In this document: positions 1 through 11,036 of the stretch, piece after piece
How the letters are laid out: each line of letters starts with the position of its first letter
How positions within the stretch are numbered: position 1 is the first letter of the stretch
Assembly (NCBI GenBank): GCA_029204225.1
Contig: CM055092.1
Span: 60,494,401-60,558,400, forward strand
Length of the DNA: 64,000 nucleotides
Direction of reading: 5' to 3'
DNA from: Diphasiastrum complanatum
Taxonomy: Eukaryota > Streptophyta > Lycopodiopsida > Lycopodiales > Lycopodiaceae
The notes under the pieces: model-generated
The model's database searches: none
What the model was told of the DNA's origin: nothing
What the model saw: the letters and a program-made list of their open reading frames with translations, nothing else
Translations under genes and position numbers: made by a program

Positions 1-3000
1 GTTTTGAGCCATCATGCATCCAATTTGGATAGGTGAGCATTAGACACCATCATGTTGAAGTTTTGCTTGTTGAAGGAGGCCAAAAATGCATTTTTTGCAT
101 GATCTGAGCTTATGATTGCTTGCTGGACCTGTTAGAAGCTTCTATGCCTCTCTAATGAACCTTAGTAGAGTGCTTGTAACCTCTGATCCATGGCTTTTTG
201 GGCTGGGATGTGTTTTCTGAATATTCCTCTCCACAAAAGTGCACCCTCCTACATATTTTTCATGCATTTATTGCTCGCATGTGTGAATCCAAGGGTGCAG
301 GGTGATGTGGCAAGTGCCTTGTAGACCCACTTTCCCTTCGTACGGTGCTTTACAGCGACCAATTTGGTGTCCTGTAGAGAAAGTTATGGCTGTCGAAAGT
401 TTGGCAATTTTTGAACTAAAATTTGCAAAATTTTCGAAATGTTCTGATGCATGCATACTTGTAATTCAGTGTAGTGCTTGTCTCTTGATGAAAATGTATG
501 GATAGACCTGTATGCATGCATGGATGCATGTTGCATGCATAATCAGTAGATTGATCAGAAGATTTCTTGCATGAAGTTATTTTTGGCAATTCTAGATTAA
601 AAAGCAGATTTCCTAGTGGCTAGGCTAATTACGGGATTTTTTTCGTTTATTTCGAAAAAATCAGTGCATGTCAAATTTGATATGTGACAATGCCTATGAA
701 TTTGATAAATTGATCATTTTAATCGATTTTCACAGTTGATCCATTTCGAACTGATTTTTAATTTGAAGAAACCATGGATGTTTTCAATTTGTTCCAATTC
801 TTTGGTTATTGATCAAACAGAAATCACTTATAAAGTGAATGATCTTACTGAGTTGAAATCAGTCGATTGTTAAGATCACTGTAACCTTCACTTTTAGTTG
901 AAGATTTTGTGAATCTGTCAATTAAGGGGCATTTCTTGTTCTAGGGATCAATGAGGACCAAGAATAATGTAAATCTAGTAGAACAGTTTTATGCTGGTCT
1001 ATAAGGGGATTTGCTAGGGATTAAGTGCGGCGCTCAATTAACAAATCAAAACTGTCAGAGAGATAGTGCTAAAGTTAGCGATACCAAATTGAACTTTTTT
1101 CTAGTACAAATTTGTTTTGTTAACCTGAGGAATTATGAGATATAGATCGATCCCTAAATGATATCTCATTAATTACAAAATATGGAAGCCCTTACATCTA
1201 TTTCTCTATTTTATTAGACCTCTACTCTTTAGAACTTTCTTAATACATGACAATTGGATTGAGATTCATATAATTCCTTCCAATGTAGAACTCTGTTCTG
1301 AAGGACTGTTATAATAATATGAGATTGTACTTCCATATAAGATTTTTGAATATGGCTCGGAAGTTAGGTTTCCTGAACCCTAACGTTAGTCTCTATTTGA
1401 TAGTTGATTATTGAGAGATAATATTTCTATCATTCGGGATAAGATATTCTACGATTCTTGAGGAAAAAGTCCTGTTTGTAATAGTATTGAATACTCATTA
1501 CTGACTTTTTCAAATCTTTGATATCTTATACGTTGTCTCCTTGGAACTTTTAAATCGAAATTATGGAATTTCTTTTTTAAAAGGGAGGAAGAAAAGATAG
1601 GAATAAGTCTTTCGAGGAATCAGCCAGTTGCATTGATTTTGAAAAAAAAAAATCTTGTATGTGTGCAAAGGTAAAACTATCCAAGTTGGAATAGACAAAC
1701 TCTCTAAGTGATTATTTTGAGTAATCTGGAACTAGATGAGTTTTGGGGTTATTGAGCTGTGAGATATTCATTAATATGGGAAATAGTGGTAAAGATTAAA
1801 TTAAGATTCACTGATTGTAACCAAGTACCATTTTGATATGGATTGGATCAGTGGAATAAAGCTTTAATCTTAACTCTATGTCCAAAGATGTCTGTATGAG
1901 TTAGCCTAATCTTGTACGCTAAGATCTGTTGTAGGCCGATTGGTAGAAGAAATCTTGTTAATAAGAGTTAGATGGTTGGAAAACTTGTGATGTGGAGTTA
2001 TTCACTTCAAAGATTTCCCAGATATGTTATTTACTCATGAGAAATAGAGTTCTTTGGTAGCTGAGTTGCAAGATTCTTAGTGAATTATGTGAGTAAGATA
2101 TGCAGATTGTGGAAATCTGTCAGTTTATAGCCTATGTTTATGTATAGGAACATAGTTGGATAAGTTGCTTATGTACATCTTAATCTTGATCTACTATGTG
2201 TTTCCTATGTACTGAGTTTATATCGTATACTTAAACTAGTCAGAGTACATAGACATATGAACAAGTAATGTGTGGAACAATTACTTGTAGGTTAATGTCT
2301 CTTTCTGTGGAAAGGATAATTCATTAACCTATTTATGGTTTGGAAGAAGATCTAAATGTGGTGTTATACATGTATAATTGAGATCTGCACCTAGACATTT
2401 AAGATTTTTGAATCATTTACAATTGACTTGAGTAATTAGAATATTCCTGATTAGAAGTTAATTGGATAAATAAGCAATGTGAAGAGAATTAACCGGGAAC
2501 TATTTATTTTGATCTATATTGCTTATAAGTCACATGATTAGTAAATCATTTGGATTCATTTATGAGAATTGTGCATAGAATATAGAAGATTCTTGATATA
2601 GAATATTTTTTGAAGTAGAAATATCCTAAGTTATTGACTCATTGGATGACAGAGTCTAACTAATGTCAAGGATAACCGCTGAATTCAGTTGGAATTCAGC
2701 AGAGCTTTATAATATCTAGATGTGGTTCTAGGTGATTGTATAAAGTTTATTATTTGTTAAAGACAAATGTTATAATGGTCTTTAATTACTTGGTTGATTG
2801 TAGAACTTGGAACTCATAATCTGGTTAAGAATCGAGATGGAAGAATATTCTTGGTGGAAAAGATTTCAGAATGTTTCTTATATCTCCTGAGTGGTATGTT
2901 GTGCATATACTCCAGTATCTCTAAATGATTAAGTATGGGTTTAGAATCCGATAGATTATGATTGACGAATCATAAGATTCTAAATGTTTATGATTGACGG

Positions 3001-3500
3001 ATCATAAATACTTAAAGGTCCTTAGATGATTATATGGAAAATATGATGATTCTTAAGATGATGAGTAATTCTTGATCAATTGGTGGAGTTAAAATTTAGA
3101 TTTGTTATTTGAACTCTAAATTTGTGTACAAACTTGAGGTTGTTTGGATCTCACATGCATTTTCATTAAGTAATTATTTACTTATGAGAAATTTGCTTAC
3201 CTTTACAGATTGTAGTCAATGAATGCTTGTGTACTGTTTTTCAACCTAAAATCTCCGATTAATTAGGAGCAGTTAAGTCTATCAAGATTGAATGGTTGCT
3301 ATTTTTTGGTATATGATGCTAGGGATAGAGCACTTATCTCAGGAGAGTATTTGGGGTACTCAGGACTGAGTTGAAGTCATTTTTATCTTGATGGATCTCC
3401 TAAGAGATTTTGGTGGGATGAGTTTTGTACCAAGAAGCATTTATGACAGGTCTACGAGTAATTTGTGGATAGTCTTGGACTATAATTGTTTTGGATCTTT
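1..3500 (+). other. No gene; probably decayed Ty3/gypsy internal DNA
   Basis: No reading frame of note survives and stop codons occur in all frames. The stretch lies directly upstream of a + strand polypurine tract and LTR (4085-4586), so it should be the internal part of that Ty3/gypsy element. The assignment rests on position alone, because no pol motif can be read before about 3.5 kb. A cluster of ATGCATGC-type palindromes lies at 444-540. Confidence 0.4.
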
Positions 3501-4097
3501 AACTTTTGAACATTGATTTCCAGTGTAAGGTGAGGACTCACCCAGTGATTCATGTAAATTGAGGTACATGAAGGTGATGTTATTAGATTGGAGAGAATCA
3601 AACCCAATAGGGAAATTTATCTTTTAGTGTACTTCTAAAAGGTCGATATAGTATTTCAGTGTAGAGATAGATAATTTGAGAACTATCCCATTTCTAAATA
3701 CTTATTTGATATTGAAGTCAGACTAAAGATTGATTTTCAGGGTAATTGTGAAAGTTAAATGATAAAATTTGTTAGCTTTTGAACTTAATCTTCAGGTATG
3801 GTCGACTGCTCATCCGGTGTATCATGTAAATTTAGTTTGTATGATGATGATGATGACAATTTGATGTATTGAAGATTTTGTCCATATGGAAAATTTATCG
3901 CTCAATGTACCTTTGGACCCTGAATGAGTACTCAGGATCAGAGATAAACAATCGAGAAATTGTTCTATCTCTATGTGCTTGCTTAGGTTGGTTGGTCAAA
4001 TTGAGGATAATGATTCATGGGAAGAGCTAAAAGCATACAAATTGAATTTTCCCTAGTTATTCGTTCTGAGGACAGAACTAGTTTAAGGGGGGAAGAA
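3500..4097 (+). pseudogene. Ty3/gypsy integrase C-terminal remnant with polypurine tract
   Basis: Broken + strand frames resemble the end of gypsy integrase. The short peptide HPVYHVNLV at about 3791 matches the conserved HPVFHVS segment. From about 3905, a PLDPE element, a Q-RN-SI element and a DSWEEL element appear in the order expected of the chromodomain-like tail. A similar HPVIHVN element at about 3540 suggests an internal duplication. Stop codons and frameshifts show it is dead. The purine run AAGGGGGGAAGAA at 4085-4097 is the polypurine tract that primes plus-strand DNA synthesis, directly against the LTR. Confidence 0.65.
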
Positions 4098-4586
4098 TGT
4101 TACATCCATGTCTTGTATAAAGGAATCGGAATAATTCCTGACGTGGAAAGCCAGTCACTCCAGATGTATATGGTTATTGGTTATGCCTCGTCATTCCGGG
4201 CTTGGCCTGTAAAGTAATTAATAATCATATGAGGGCCCAGACCTATAATTGGACATAGGAGCACATGCATAGTGAATGACTGCTTTAATGCAAGAATAGG
4301 AGGTCAATAGCTCAATATAGGTTGCATGGGGATCCTAGGAAGAATATTCTCTCTCTCATGAAGAGAATATGTCCATTGGAAACTCGCCCATCCTCCTATT
4401 GGAAATTCAGTTTCTTGAGCTTGTCTCTCCTCCTCTCTCTTAGGTTCTTTGCTATGGCTTGGGGGCTAGGTCCAGGAGGAAACTCCAGGAGAGATCTAGG
4501 TTTGGATGGGTGGTTTTGCTCCACAAGTGTCCTTTTGGTTGTTTTGCAACAGGATCTAGTCGAATCTTCATATGGTGATCCTTACA
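4098..4586 (+). repeat. Ty3/gypsy LTR, + orientation (489 bp)
   Basis: It starts TGTTACATCC immediately after the polypurine tract and ends CCTTACA. A second copy of exactly 489 bp lies inverted at 6485-6973 and is nearly identical by eye. The base after its end begins CTAAG (4587-4591), the reverse complement of the CTTAG beside the other copy. These are read as the two halves of one 5-bp target-site duplication separated by a later inversion. Confidence 0.85.
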
Positions 4587-5664
4587 CTAAGAGTGAATCC
4601 TAGTGAGATAAGAAAAGAGTTGAGCCTCTCATACCAAGATCTTGGTGCTTGCTTGAGTCCATAAAGACTCTTGAAAAGCAAGCACACTTTTGATTCATCC
4701 TTGATGAATCCTTGAGGTTGCTCCATATAGATTTCCTCTTGAAGATAAACATTGAGAAATGCATTGGAAACATCTAATTGGAACACCTTCCACTTCAAAT
4801 TAGTAGCAAGAGATATAAAAATCCTTATTGTCACCATCTTTGCCACAGGTGCAAAGGTTTCCTCATAAGTAGCAAGAGATATAAGAATCCTTATTGTCAC
4901 CATCTTTGCCCCACAAGTGCAAAGGTCTCCTCATAATCAATTCCATGGATTTGAGCAAATCCCTTGGCACATAATCTTGCCTTGTACTTGTTGATAGTGC
5001 CATCTTGATTATACTTGATTCGAAATACCCACTTGGATCCAATGATGTGCTTGTTGGATGGAGGAACCACAAGCTCCCAAGTGTAGTTGATGATCAAGGC
5101 TTCATACTCTTGCTTCATGGCATCATACCACTCCTTGGTATTGAGTGTCTCTTCAACATCCTTTGGCTCTTCATGTGAGATGAAATATGCAAAATGAGTG
5201 GAATCAACTTCCACTTGCTTGCCTTTGTCATCATAGGAAAACCTCTTAGTCTCGGATCTCGCTCTAGAAGTCCTCCTAGGTGTGTAAACCCGAGGAGACT
5301 CCTCCTCAAATCTCGACCCCAACAAGTCTTGATTGTCTTCAATAGGCATGATAGGTGATGGATCTTGAGGTGAATTGAACTCGGCCCCTTCAAATGATGG
5401 ATGTTGATCTTCATGAAATATAACATCTCTACTTTCAATCACTTGAGAAGTAGAGAGCACAAAGACTCTATAAGCTTTTTTGGTGGATGAATATCCAACC
5501 ATGATCCCTTTGCTAGAGCATGGATCATCCTTCTTCCTTGTTTCCAAGGGAATATGTGCAAAGCAAATAGTGCCAAATACTCTAAGGTGATCAACCTTAG
5601 GCTTCTTTTTGAATTAGACCTCATATGGTGTCCTTCCTTCAAGATCAAGATGTGGGAGTCTATT
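4587..5664 (-). pseudogene. Ty1/copia pol fragment: integrase C-terminus to reverse transcriptase
   Basis: Read on the minus strand, this gives the integrase C-terminal segment (TPYE, KPKVDHLRVFG and GIMVGYSSTKKAYRV elements). A variable linker and the start of reverse transcriptase follow (EWYDAMKQEYEAL, GSKWVFRIKYNQDG, KARLCAKGFAQ, QLDVSNAFLN, LYGLKQAPRSWYERLN). The family makes an RNA-copying polyprotein. Here the frame is broken, including by a 66-bp tandem duplication at about 4802-4935. It ends exactly at the gypsy LTR. The matching continuation of the same domain is on the opposite strand at 6974-7626. Confidence 0.9.
4802..4935. repeat. 66-bp tandem duplication inside copia reverse transcriptase
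   Basis: Two adjacent copies begin AGTAGCAAGAGATATA at 4802 and 4868, each running to the CCTCATAA motif, with a few substitutions and a short indel. The unit codes for the ETFAPVAKM region of reverse transcriptase, so the duplication happened after insertion and repeats a coding segment. Confidence 0.85.
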
Positions 5665-5976
5665 TGTAAAGACCCTAAAGGATTGCCCCTAAGATGAGGA
5701 TGGGAGAACACAATAGAAGAGACTATGGAGCCAAACCGCCCAACCAAGATCAAACCTGGACTTAGCCCCCAAGCCATGCCATGTGAAGCAAGAGGGTAGA
5801 GTCATGTGCATGAAACCATGCAACCCCCATGCAGGTCAACTATAAATCTAATCACACCTCTTCATGCAGTCATCCTGCAAATATCCGTCACACAGACGTG
5901 CAATACTCCATATGTCTCAATTAAAGTGTCTGGGTCCTCTCAAGGTTAATTAGTTACAAACTGGCTTTGACATGGA
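5665..5976 (-). repeat. Partial LTR of the 18182-18671 family
   Basis: On the minus strand this matches the terminal two thirds of the LTR at 18182-18671, including the shared GGGTGGTTTTGCTCCA-type segment and the CTTGAGAGGA and GAGACAT blocks. It ends in TTTACA and abuts copia integrase with no primer-binding site, so it is either truncated or was inserted separately. Similarity stops at about 5976, the likely breakpoint of the inversion described under findings. Confidence 0.7.
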
Positions 5977-6471
5977 CAAATTTGTGCAATCAGATCCAAA
6001 TCCCTGTAAATCCATTGCATGCAAGCACTAAAACTTCTGATTCTAGTCAAACATGGTTTCTATAGCCCATTTATGGTCCCAAAACCCCAATTTTTGGTCC
6101 AAAATCACTATCTAATCCACCTTTTGACTATTCCAACATCATGCAATCATGAGATCCAATCAATAATGACTGTAAAACAACAAGTAAAATCTAGAAAACG
6201 TACTACACCAGTACCTATGATCAATTTCAAACAAAAAACCTTCAATTCTAGGTGAAAAATCCACTAAAGTCATCAAAAATCCATAGATTTCCACCAAACA
6301 CTATGGAGAAACCCCATAATTATGATCTTTAGGTTGAAAGTACACCAAATTCAGAGAAGCCACCTACTTGGAGATCAATTCCACCATCTGGAAGTAACAT
6401 GCAAGGAGAAATCCACAAAAACTGAGAAAATACAAGAAGTAGCTCCACCTTCTGATTGATGCAAATCCATA
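5977..6471 (-). other. Gypsy 5' untranslated leader, no gene
   Basis: This lies downstream, on the minus strand, of the primer-binding site at 6472-6483, so it is the leader of the minus-oriented gypsy element. I see no supported coding sequence. Confidence 0.5.
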
Positions 6472-6483
6472 GCTCTGATACCA
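6472..6483 (-). other. Primer-binding site (initiator tRNA-Met type)
   Basis: On the minus strand this reads TGGTATCAGAGC, the standard plant retrotransposon site complementary to the 3' end of initiator methionine tRNA, one base inside the LTR end. It proves that the neighbouring LTR is a 5' LTR in minus orientation. Confidence 0.9.
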
Positions 6484-6484
6484 C

Positions 6485-6973
6485 TGTAAGGATCACCATA
6501 TGAAGATCTGACTAGATCCTGTTGCAAAACAACCAAAAGGACACATGTGGAGCAAAACCACCCATCCAAACTTAGATCCCTCCTGGAGTTTCCTCCTAGA
6601 CCTAGCCCCCAAGCCATAGTGAAGAACCTAAGAGAGAGGAGGAGAGACAGGCTCAAGAAACTGAATTTCCAATAGGAGGATGGGCGAGTTTCCAATGGAC
6701 ATATTCTCTTCATGAGAGAGAGAATATTCTCCCTAGGATCCCCATGCAACCTATATTGAGCTATTGACCTCCTATTCTTGCATTAAAGTAGCCATTCACT
6801 ATGCATGTGCTCCTATGTCCAATTATAGGTCTGGGTCCTCATATGATTATTAATTACTTTACAGGCCAAGCCCGGAATGACGAGTCATAACCAATAACCA
6901 TATACATCTGGAGTGACCGGCTATCCACGTCAGAGATTATTCCGATTCCTTTATACAGGACATGGACGTAACA
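6485..6973 (-). repeat. Ty3/gypsy 5' LTR, minus orientation (489 bp)
   Basis: This is an inverted partner of 4098-4586 with equal length and near-identical sequence (about 97 percent over the part compared). It runs TGTAAGG to CGTAACA on the + strand. It is followed by CTTAG (6974-6978), matching the CTAAG beside the other LTR. The copia reading frame resumes immediately after it. Confidence 0.88.
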
Positions 6974-7626
6974 CTTAGTGACTATGATCCTTCCATGTAT
7001 ATCAAGTTTATTGCTAGTGATTTTCGAGTCAATTTATGCAAGATCCAAAGATCCAACATTGGAAGATGGCCAAGAGGGTGCTAAGGTATATATCTTCATC
7101 ACATGATTATGGTCTACTCTACAAAAGTGAAGATTTATCTATTATTGGCTACTCGGATTCGGACTTTGCAAGTGATAAGATGGATCGAAAATCCACAAGT
7201 GCATTTACTATCTTTTTTGGAGGAAATCTCATATCTTGGCCTTCCAAAAAGCAAGATACTATGTCTCTTTCTTCTTGTGAGGCCGAGTATAAAGCACTCA
7301 CTACTTTGACAAAAAAAGAAGTGCTTTGGATCAAGAGAATTCTATTGGAGCTAAAATGCATCAAAGAGGAGGAGTTACCATTGCTATATTGTGATAATAT
7401 CTCGGCCCAAGCACTTGCAAATAATCCAATTTTTCATGCAAGAAGCAAGCATATTGAAGTGGCACACCACTTTGTGAGAGAGAAGCTTATTGGAGGAGAG
7501 ATCCATTTGGAGCATATTGACTCAACATCTTGTATTGACGATCTACTCACCAAGCCTCTACTCAAGAGTTCCTTCATCAAACATAGATCCAAACTTGGAA
7601 TGATTCCAAGATCGATGCTATTTTAG
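6974..7626 (+). pseudogene. Ty1/copia reverse transcriptase end and RNase H
   Basis: The fragment starts in reverse transcriptase with a YDPSMYIKF element. A clean frame from 7036 to a stop at 7626 then covers RNase H: RVLRYISSS, GYSDSDFASD, KSTSAFTIFFGGNLISW, SLSSCEAEY, YCDNISAQALANNPIFHARSKHIEVAHHFVREKL and LLTKPL elements follow in the usual order. RNase H removes RNA from RNA/DNA hybrids during element replication. It is a 3' fragment. Its upstream half is now inverted at 4587-5664. Confidence 0.92.
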
Positions 7627-7640
7627 ATTAGATATCTTTT

Positions 7641-8353
7641 TAGGAGGAGTGTCAAAATTATAAAAAGTTATCTATCTTAGTCTTAGGGATTTCATAAAAT
7701 TTTATGTCAAGCTTCTTTGTGTAGATTTGTGATAGGGCCAAAAATTGGCATAGATGGCAAATTGGTCAAATCCACATGTAAAGCCACTATTGAGCCAAAA
7801 GTCATTTGTGATGCAAACTTGAGCTATGTAGGCTAGTAAATAGGTTTGTGACACTTGTATTCATGTAGGTTGATGAGTGATGAAGTCAAACTGTTGGCTT
7901 TGGTCAAAGGGTCCAAATAGGAATTGAGAAATCTTGAAGAAGTTTTTCAATAGATTTGTAGGATGAATAACATTAGAGAGGCTAGGATTAGGGGTCCAAT
8001 AGCATGCAAGGAGGATTCTCCATGAGTTTTATATGTACTCCATTTGTTAATCATAATTTATGTTGAGTTTTGAGTCAAACATTGAGTTTGGTGAGATTTG
8101 CTTGTTTCCTATTCTCTCTCTACCCAAATCTAAAATAGCTCTATTCTCGAGGAGCTTAATTTACTTAGTTTTTTCAAGGATCAATTTGTTTGAAGTCTAT
8201 GTACTTTGGTTATCAACATATGCGTCCATCTTTGCCTCTAGTTTTTCAATCTAGATCTTGGAATTCAATCTAGCATCCATCAACAAGTGCATAAGCTTGC
8301 TTAGGAGATCATTCACACACTTTTAGGGCATTCCACATGTGTGAAATTTTACA
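7641..8353 (+). repeat. Copia polypurine tract and 3' LTR (LTR about 7650-8353)
   Basis: The purine run TAGGAGGAG at 7641-7649 lies just after the RNase H stop. The LTR then starts TGTCAAAATTATA. The proposed end, GAAATTTTACA at 8353, is a near inverted match to the start, giving about 704 bp. The start is well placed. The end is inferred from inverted termini only, since no second copy is available to compare. Confidence 0.6.
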
Positions 8354-8756
8354 GGGTGGTTTCTCCATAGTGTGTTTTTCATTGTGTTGTCTTGTAAGCA
8401 GGATCTTGAGGAGCTTCCCTTATATTACGTCTTCCAAAACAAAAGTCGTTGTAGTTGGAATTCACACACCCTGCAAAATTTAGTTAGTAGAAATCAGTCT
8501 CTTGCATGCATGGAGTACATACACTTTAGAAACAAATAAGATTACCAAAAAGGCAAGTCACAATGAGACAAGATAAATTGTGAAGAAATATGGGCTACAT
8601 GATCTATCGCAAAAGTTGATAGCAATGATGCTGCTTCTTAGGGCAATAGAGCGAGTTGTGAAAATACAATTAAAAAGGAGAATTCTTTTTTATGAACTTG
8701 AAGATGGGAATAACAATATGTGAGGTTCAGTACCTGGTAGAAGTTACTTAGTCATT
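8354..8756. other. No recognisable feature
   Basis: This AT-rich DNA lies between the copia LTR and the inverted duplication. No reading frame, repeat or RNA gene could be supported. Confidence 0.4.
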
Positions 8757-8893
8757 GGAAATTCAACATGTTAAAATGAGAGCTAGCTAGCCATTTTGGA
8801 AATTCAATACGTTAAAATGAGAGCTAACTAGCCATTTGTAGATTCAACATGTCAAAACGAGAGCTAACTAGCCATTTGGAAACAACATGCAAG
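8757..8893. repeat. Tandem repeat of about 42-46 bp at the arm's outer end
   Basis: About three units share the core TTCAACATGTTAAAATGAGA followed by GCTAACTAGCCATT. The reverse complement, also about three units, is at 62232-62355, so the repeat predates the duplication and marks its outer limit. Confidence 0.85.
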
Positions 8894-8895
8894 CT

Positions 8896-9728
8896 AGTAG
8901 TTTTCTAATCATGGTTTGCATTTTTCTTTATAACCGATATGCAGTTGAACTATGAAAAACATGATTCTCCTTACTGGTAGAAACATTTGCTTTTTTCTTC
9001 GTCACATGCAACTCGTTGGTGCATGACCAATGCTACAATTAGTGCATATAGATATCAATAGCCTTTTGAAATATATCAATGTCAAGAAAAGCATAGAATA
9101 TGAGATAAGATATTCAAATAGATCCTACAATATACAAAAACGAATCTATTGAAATTTCAGTCACAGAAGATGTGCATCAATCATATAGGATAATCAATTA
9201 AAAGTTGGGAGCGGAAGCCACTTGCTTAGATTTTTTTGCATGTCATCAGTTTTGTTTTTGTTTTTTGATTGTTCTTAATTAGCAGCTTGAGATGCATGTG
9301 CTCATGGCAACGCTTTCTTGCTTCAACTTAACAATTCATTCTTATCGTATAATTTTGTAATTTATTCTTGTTAATTGCCAGTATCTCTTATCTAGTACTT
9401 GAAATAATAAACCCAATTTGGAATCATAAACATACTTCCTGTTGAACTCTTAGAAAGAGGCAATAATTTGCAACGATTTGACTTCATTTTTAGTCAAAAC
9501 AACAGATTACTAGCATTGCCTCATAAGTGCTCCAACCATAGTCCCTACACATGCAATTTGCTATCTTGTAGACTTTCACCATTTATGCGTGTGCTTTATT
9601 TGCATGCTTGGAGCAAGGCTTGAAGTATCATTCTACCAATTTCCTTGGATTCAATGTGTTTAGAATTGCTTGCACTGATCGTTGCACCATATGGTAGATA
9701 CTTCAAACTATACCTTTATATCAACAAT
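8896..9728. other. Segment present in the left arm only (about 830 bp)
   Basis: The right arm joins ATGCAAGCTT directly to ACATCTGGAATTTGC, whereas here about 830 bp intervenes. No coding sequence, terminal repeat or clear target duplication was found, so an insertion here and a deletion in the other arm are equally possible. Confidence 0.6.
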
Positions 9729-11036
9729 ACATCTAGAATTTGCAAGGACTAACAATTTTGATACAAGTGAAATTTACTGGAAGAGCCTAAAATGATTACA
9801 AATAATGCTGCAATGGCCTTGTTTATTATTATGTTAAATTTTAGCAAGGTGATTAAACAAATCTATTGTGATTGCATTGTTCAAAACAATATGACTTTTA
9901 AATTTTAAAATTATATATTTTATTCATTAGTTGATTATATTTTAGTTATATAATTATTAATTATGTGTTGTCATTCATTAACAACCTTTCCATTACTTTT
10001 GAAGGAGTCATAAAAAGTTCTTAGATATTTTTTATTTGGCAAGTGGCTTTTGTTAAAGCGCACTTAACGGAGTTATTAAGGAAAAAATATTGTTTTTTTT
10101 TTTTGCAAGTGGCTTTTGTTAAAGCACATGGAGCAGTCCACAACCTTGTCGCAGTTTGCAGCCTCACAATGAAATGAAATCGTTGCCTCCGGTCAGTAGT
10201 GGCAAAAACTGCTCGAGTCAAACATGAATTCTTGGACCATGTGGCGACCAACAAAGTGTGCTGGGAATAATTGGCTCCGTGATACTAAGTGACGGGGATT
10301 TCTTTTCATAATTGTCATGTGAGATTAAGCCATGTACAATCCATTATGCAATGGAAGGTGATGTTGGGCTCGCGTAAATAATTTTGGGACTTCTTATTGA
10401 GGAGAATGTAGTGTGCGTCTCGGCACCTTCCATAATAAATACGAAATAGAGTGCATTCCATAATAGATAAGAAATAGACTAGGATGACATGGCCTTTGGA
10501 AGAGGATATTGTGAATAAATTGATTTGCTTGCATGAATATGTGGAGTTTTTAAGTTCAAATTTTGTGAAAGGCACCAAAAGTATAGGAATGAAATCGGCA
10601 TTGTTTCTCAAAACTGATATCATAAAAATCTAGATGAGTTTTCACATAGGCGCATAGATCCTTTTATGAGTAATAGTCCTTTGAAAACCAATAAACTTCA
10701 AAAGAGGCAAATTTATGAGGATATAACTCAAAAAAAGGTTTCCTTAACTCTCTCGTTCTAACTTGTGGCTTTTGGGACAAAGCCTCTCGTCCCCTCCCTC
10801 ACGTTCACACACGTTGAATTTGCAATGTGGACGCAGCACATCTATCTATTTATTATTTTTTCTTTCATTCTTTTTGGCTCCAGGAAGAAGCAAATATAAG
10901 AATTGACACTATTATAACACCTTTCTAACAAGGCTGTTGCCATCTCCCAAGCAGCTTGGAACATGCCTCCTCTTACTAAGACTACTATTACTGCTTCTTG
11001 TAGGTCAAGGGGCACATACTTGGTCAATTTGATGCA
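9729..11036 (+). promoter_or_regulatory. Upstream region and 5' leader of trihelix gene A
   Basis: AT-rich noncoding DNA is conserved in the other arm (60920-62220). A more balanced, pyrimidine-rich stretch from about 10745 and a TATTTATTATTTTTTC segment near 10847 could hold the core promoter. No cap site can be fixed. The leader carries an upstream ATG at 11032, which opens an eight-codon frame (MQWKQLLA, stop at 11056-11058) overlapping the main start out of frame. That should lower translation of the main protein. Confidence 0.35.

Noticed and set aside
4322-4603. 93-codon frame (MHGDPRKNILSLMKR) and its 124-codon partner at 6375-6749
   Set aside because: Both lie inside the paired 489-bp LTRs and are noncoding by position.
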